From Natronohydrobacter thiooxidans (GTDB lineage Bacteria; Pseudomonadota; Alphaproteobacteria; Rhodobacterales; Rhodobacteraceae): a stretch of DNA of 64,000 nt. How positions within the stretch are numbered: position 1 is the stretch's first letter; every line of letters starts with the position of its first letter. The position numbers and the translations under genes were made by a program. The notes under the pieces are model-generated. The model did not search any database and was not told the DNA's origin. It saw only the letters and a list, made by a program, of their open reading frames with translations. Positions 61,734-64,000 of this stretch are shown here, piece after piece. The stretch is from the NCBI RefSeq assembly GCF_001884735.1, contig NZ_MJAP01000033.1:112697-176696 (forward strand), read 5' to 3'.

Positions 61734-62390
61734 CTACAGGCCGGTCGTCGCTGGCATGATGCCGATTGCGCTGGCCCCGTTCAGCACGAATTGCACCGAG
61801 AGCGCGGCTAAGAGCAGACCGAACAACCGGGTCATGACCATGGTTCCCGTGCGGCGCAAGAGCCGCTCGATGGGGCCTGCGAGCAGGAAGGCCATCAGCA
61901 CCAGAGCGACGACGACCAGCATGACGCCTGTGACCAGCGCCATGCCCTGCGGCGTACGCCCGGTCTCGCCGATCAGCAAAACCATCGTCGCCATCGCGCC
62001 GGGGCCCGCGATCAGCGGCATCGCAAGCGGAAAAACGGACGGGTCATCGGCCACAGCGCCGGCACCTTCGTCGGCGTGATCCTTGCGCCGCTGGCTGCGG
62101 CGGTCAAACAGCATGTCGAGCGCAGTCAGGAACAGCAAGAGCCCGCCCGCGATCTGGAAAGCGGGCATGGAAATGCCGATGAATCGCAGGAAATCTTCGC
62201 CCGCGAGGCCGAAGAGCGCGAGCAGGATCACCGCGATCACACAGGCCCGAATGGCGATCAGGCGGCGGCGCGCGGCGTCCATGCCTTGGGTCAGCGCAAG
62301 GAACAGCGGCGCTGTGCCAATCGGGTCGATGACCACGAAGAGCGTGACAAAGGCCGTGATCAGAAAGGCGCTGTCGACCAGATCCAACAT
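61734..62390 (-). CDS. MarC-family (NAAT) integral membrane protein
   Basis: The 218-residue protein has six hydrophobic helices and typical MarC features: FVVIDPIGTAPLFLALT and FPLAMPLIAGPGAM. Family members have been proposed as transporters, but substrates are mostly unknown. It starts 4 bases after the dcd stop, so it is in the same transcript. Confidence 0.87.
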   Translation of the reverse strand: MLDLVDSAFLITAFVTLFVVIDPIGTAPLFLALTQGMDAARRRLIAIRACVIAVILLALFGLAGEDFLRFIGISMPAFQIAGGLLLFLTALDMLFDRRSQRRKDHADEGAGAVADDPSVFPLAMPLIAGPGAMATMVLLIGETGRTPQGMALVTGVMLVVVALVLMAFLLAGPIERLLRRTGTMVMTRLFGLLLAALSVQFVLNGASAIGIMPATTGL

Positions 62391-62394
62391 CGCG

Positions 62395-63477
62395 TCATAG
62401 CGCCTTGAAATGCTTGGCGAGTTTCAGCCCCTGACCCTGATAATTCGACGCGATCCCGGCGCCGTAAAGGGTTTCCGGGCGTTCGCTCATGCGTTCATAG
62501 ACCAGCCGCCCGACGATCTGTCCGTGTTCCAGCACGAAGGGCGCTTCATGGCAGCGCACTTCCAGCACGCCGCGCGCACCGGCCCCGCCTGCGGCGGCAT
62601 GGCCGAAACCGGGGTCGAAGAATCCGGCATAATGCACGCGGAATTCGCCCACCATGGCCAGATAGGGGGCCATTTCGGCGGCATAATCCGGCGGGATATG
62701 CACCGCTTCGCGGCTGACAAGAATATAGAACGCGCCGGGATCAAGGATCAGTTGCCCATCGCTGCTGTGCAGCTCTTCCCAGAAATCGCGCGGGTCATAT
62801 GCCCCGATCCGGTCCAGATCGATCACGCCGGTATGTGGCTTCGCGCGGTAGCCGACCAGCGCGCCGCTTTCGGGGCGCAGGTCGACCGAAAAGCCCAGCC
62901 CTTCGGAAATCACCGGCTCACCGGGAACCAGCCTGTCGCTTTCGTGCAGCGCCAGCAATTCTGCGTCGGTCAGGACAGATTGCCCCTTGCGAAACCGGAT
63001 CTGATTGAGCCGCATCCCCGGACGCACCAGCACCGAAAACGAACGCGGGCAGATCTCGGCGTAAAGCGGACCGGTATAGCCTTCGGCCACGCGGTCAAAT
63101 TCGGTTCCGTCGTCGGTGATGACCCGCGTCAGCAGGTCCAGCCGCCCGGTCGAGCTTTTGGCATTGGCCACGGCCTGAATCCCGAGGGGCAGCGCCAGGC
63201 TCTCCATCAGCGGCACGACATAGACGCAGCCCTTTTCAAGCACGGCGCCATGCGTCAGATCCATCTGGTGCATTTCGAGCGCGGCCAGCCGGTCAGCCAC
63301 CCGCCGCCCCTTGCCCGCAAGGAAAGAGGCCCGCACCCGCCAGGCGCGCGCACCAAGGCGAAGATCAAGGCTTGCGGGCTGGATTTGTGCATCTTCGACC
63401 GGTGGTTCCGCGCGGATCACGCCGTCGCGCACCATGGCGCGCAAAGCCTGTACTGGCAAAACCCCGGTCTGTTGCAT
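62395..63477 (-). CDS. dcd: 2'-deoxycytidine 5'-triphosphate deaminase (long, tandem-domain type)
   Basis: The 360-residue protein is nearly twice the length of E. coli Dcd. It appears to consist of two dUTPase/Dcd-fold halves: the first with IQPASLDLRLGARAW and AKSSTGRLDLLTRV, the second with VVDLRPESGALVGYRAK-like strands and RVHYAGFFDPGFG. The latter is a typical Dcd signature (AGFIDPGF). It converts dCTP to dUTP for dTTP synthesis. The long form is known in alphaproteobacteria. AGAGGTGG precedes ATG 63477. Confidence 0.87.
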   Translation of the reverse strand: MQQTGVLPVQALRAMVRDGVIRAEPPVEDAQIQPASLDLRLGARAWRVRASFLAGKGRRVADRLAALEMHQMDLTHGAVLEKGCVYVVPLMESLALPLGIQAVANAKSSTGRLDLLTRVITDDGTEFDRVAEGYTGPLYAEICPRSFSVLVRPGMRLNQIRFRKGQSVLTDAELLALHESDRLVPGEPVISEGLGFSVDLRPESGALVGYRAKPHTGVIDLDRIGAYDPRDFWEELHSSDGQLILDPGAFYILVSREAVHIPPDYAAEMAPYLAMVGEFRVHYAGFFDPGFGHAAAGGAGARGVLEVRCHEAPFVLEHGQIVGRLVYERMSERPETLYGAGIASNYQGQGLKLAKHFKAL

Positions 63478-63565
63478 GATCCACCTCTTTCGGCCTGCTG
63501 CCGGTTTCCTTGCAGATGCGTTGCCTTAGTGCAAGGCGGCACAGCGGAAGAAAGTGAGAGATTTA

Positions 63566-63642
63566 TGGTCGGGCTAGCAGGACTTGAACCTGCGACCTTC
63601 CGCCCCCCAGACGGACGCGCTACCAGACTGCGCCATAGCCCG
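63566..63642 (-). tRNA. tRNA-Pro (GGG anticodon)
   Basis: On the minus strand the gene folds with acceptor CGGGCTA/TAGCCCG, D arm GCGC/GCGC, anticodon stem TCCGT/GCGGA with loop CTGGGGG (anticodon GGG), T arm GCAGG/CCTGC with TTCAAGT, and encoded ACCA. It reads CCC and CCU proline codons. It lies 88 bases upstream of dcd. Confidence 0.95.
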
Positions 63643-63727
63643 ACGCTGTGTGCGCCTATCTACCCGATTCACGCCCAAGGGCAAGGGTGAAAAACAGGGC
63701 TGCGCGACAAAAGCCGCGCCGCGCCGA

Positions 63728-64000
63728 TCATTCGCGGCTGCGCATCAGCGCGAGCAGGGCCTGCAGCCGCGCGATCGCTGGTGCGGCCTCGGCCAGACGC
63801 GTGGGCGCGGGCGGAGCACCGCGCAGGGTATGGGCAAGCGCCGCTGCACGCCGAAAACGCGTCTTCGGCGGCGTGTCCAGATCACTGAAGGCATTGCCGC
63901 CTGTATCCGGATCCGGCGGGGCAGGGGGCGCAGGATCATTTGCCGCTTGCACCTCAGCGGCAGCCAGATCAGCTTTCTCAGGCTCAGGCTCAGGCTCAGG
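63728..64000 (-). CDS. C-terminal part of an unknown protein with Pro-Glu repeats (partial)
   Basis: The frame is open from the right edge to TGA at 63728-63730, giving at least 90 residues. It begins with repeated Pro-Glu dipeptides (four PE units), then an Ala/Pro-rich stretch, then a short helical tail (LAEAAPAIARLQALLALMRSRE). The PE repeat is encoded by CTCAGG units on the plus strand. I recognise no family. Its start is outside the window, so the body of the protein cannot be judged. Confidence 0.55.
   Translation of the reverse strand, partial: PEPEPEPEKADLAAAEVQAANDPAPPAPPDPDTGGNAFSDLDTPPKTRFRRAAALAHTLRGAPPAPTRLAEAAPAIARLQALLALMRSRE
63978..64000 (+). repeat. CTCAGG hexanucleotide tandem repeat
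   Basis: Nearly four tandem CTCAGG units run to the window edge and encode Pro-Glu dipeptides on the minus strand. Perfect short tandem repeats can vary in copy number without shifting frame, since the unit is 6 bases. Confidence 0.6.

Noticed and set aside
1..64000. CRISPR arrays, insertion sequences, prophage or integrase genes
   Set aside because: No repeat-spacer pattern, transposase motif or phage-type gene was seen on either strand.

Overview
The window is chromosomal DNA from an alphaproteobacterium, most probably a member of the Rhodobacteraceae (Rhodobacter/Roseobacter group). The basis is high GC with strong G/C preference at third codon positions, and gene orders familiar from that family: ntrY-ntrX-trkA-trkH-hfq-hflX, lpxC-bamD-recN, accB-accC, gatC-gatA, and a coiled-coil gene with zapA beside transketolase. 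A tRNA-His gene without G-1 and with A73 agrees. I saw no insertion sequence, prophage, CRISPR array or origin; this is dense core genome with one catabolic/transport island.

Layout. 1-11 kb: tail of an unknown gene, lpdA (E3), uvrA, a membrane protein with a PH-like look and a LOG-family nucleotidase on the minus strand, a LysM protein, then a guanidine-II (mini-ykkC) riboswitch in front of a Gdx/SugE-type SMR exporter, an Atm1-like ABC exporter and a BaiN/HI0933-like flavoprotein. 11-24 kb: ntrYX, trkAH, hfq, hflX, lpxC, bamD, recN, a small lipoprotein, a DUF6324-like protein and tRNA-His. 24-28 kb: nadD, a PBP4-type carboxypeptidase, and accBC on the minus strand. 28.5-33.4 kb: a signalling operon with an XRE/DUF2083 regulator, a lone receiver, a small two-helix membrane protein, and a histidine kinase fused to a Na+/solute-symporter domain.

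33.5-43.7 kb: a reductive pyrimidine-catabolism cluster. PreT and PreA would reduce uracil/thymine, HydA would open the ring, and the M20 amidohydrolase would release beta-alanine or beta-aminoisobutyrate and ammonia. A RutR-like TetR repressor sits divergently with a 12/14 match to the RutR operator in its promoter. An NMT1/THI5-type ABC importer (ATPase, two permeases, binding protein) probably brings in the base.

43.7-64 kb: pepN and a CAP-domain secreted protein (minus), gatCA, an Excalibur-type lipoprotein, an AmpD-like amidase, a DUF2244 protein with ctaD (aa3 oxidase subunit I) and lipB (minus), with a perfect FNR box at the lipB/ctaD junction; tRNA-Leu(GAG); a PotADBC-like polyamine-type importer; transketolase; the coiled-coil protein with zapA; dcd and marC (minus); tRNA-Pro(GGG); and the C-terminal part of an unknown protein with Pro-Glu repeats that runs off the end.

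Scattered through the accessory parts are two families of short interspersed repeats. One is a GGTGCGTG hairpin followed by CTAC, four copies, two of them containing the stop codon of the preceding gene. The other is a GAGTATTTT element, two copies. No intergenic gap exceeds about 300 bases.
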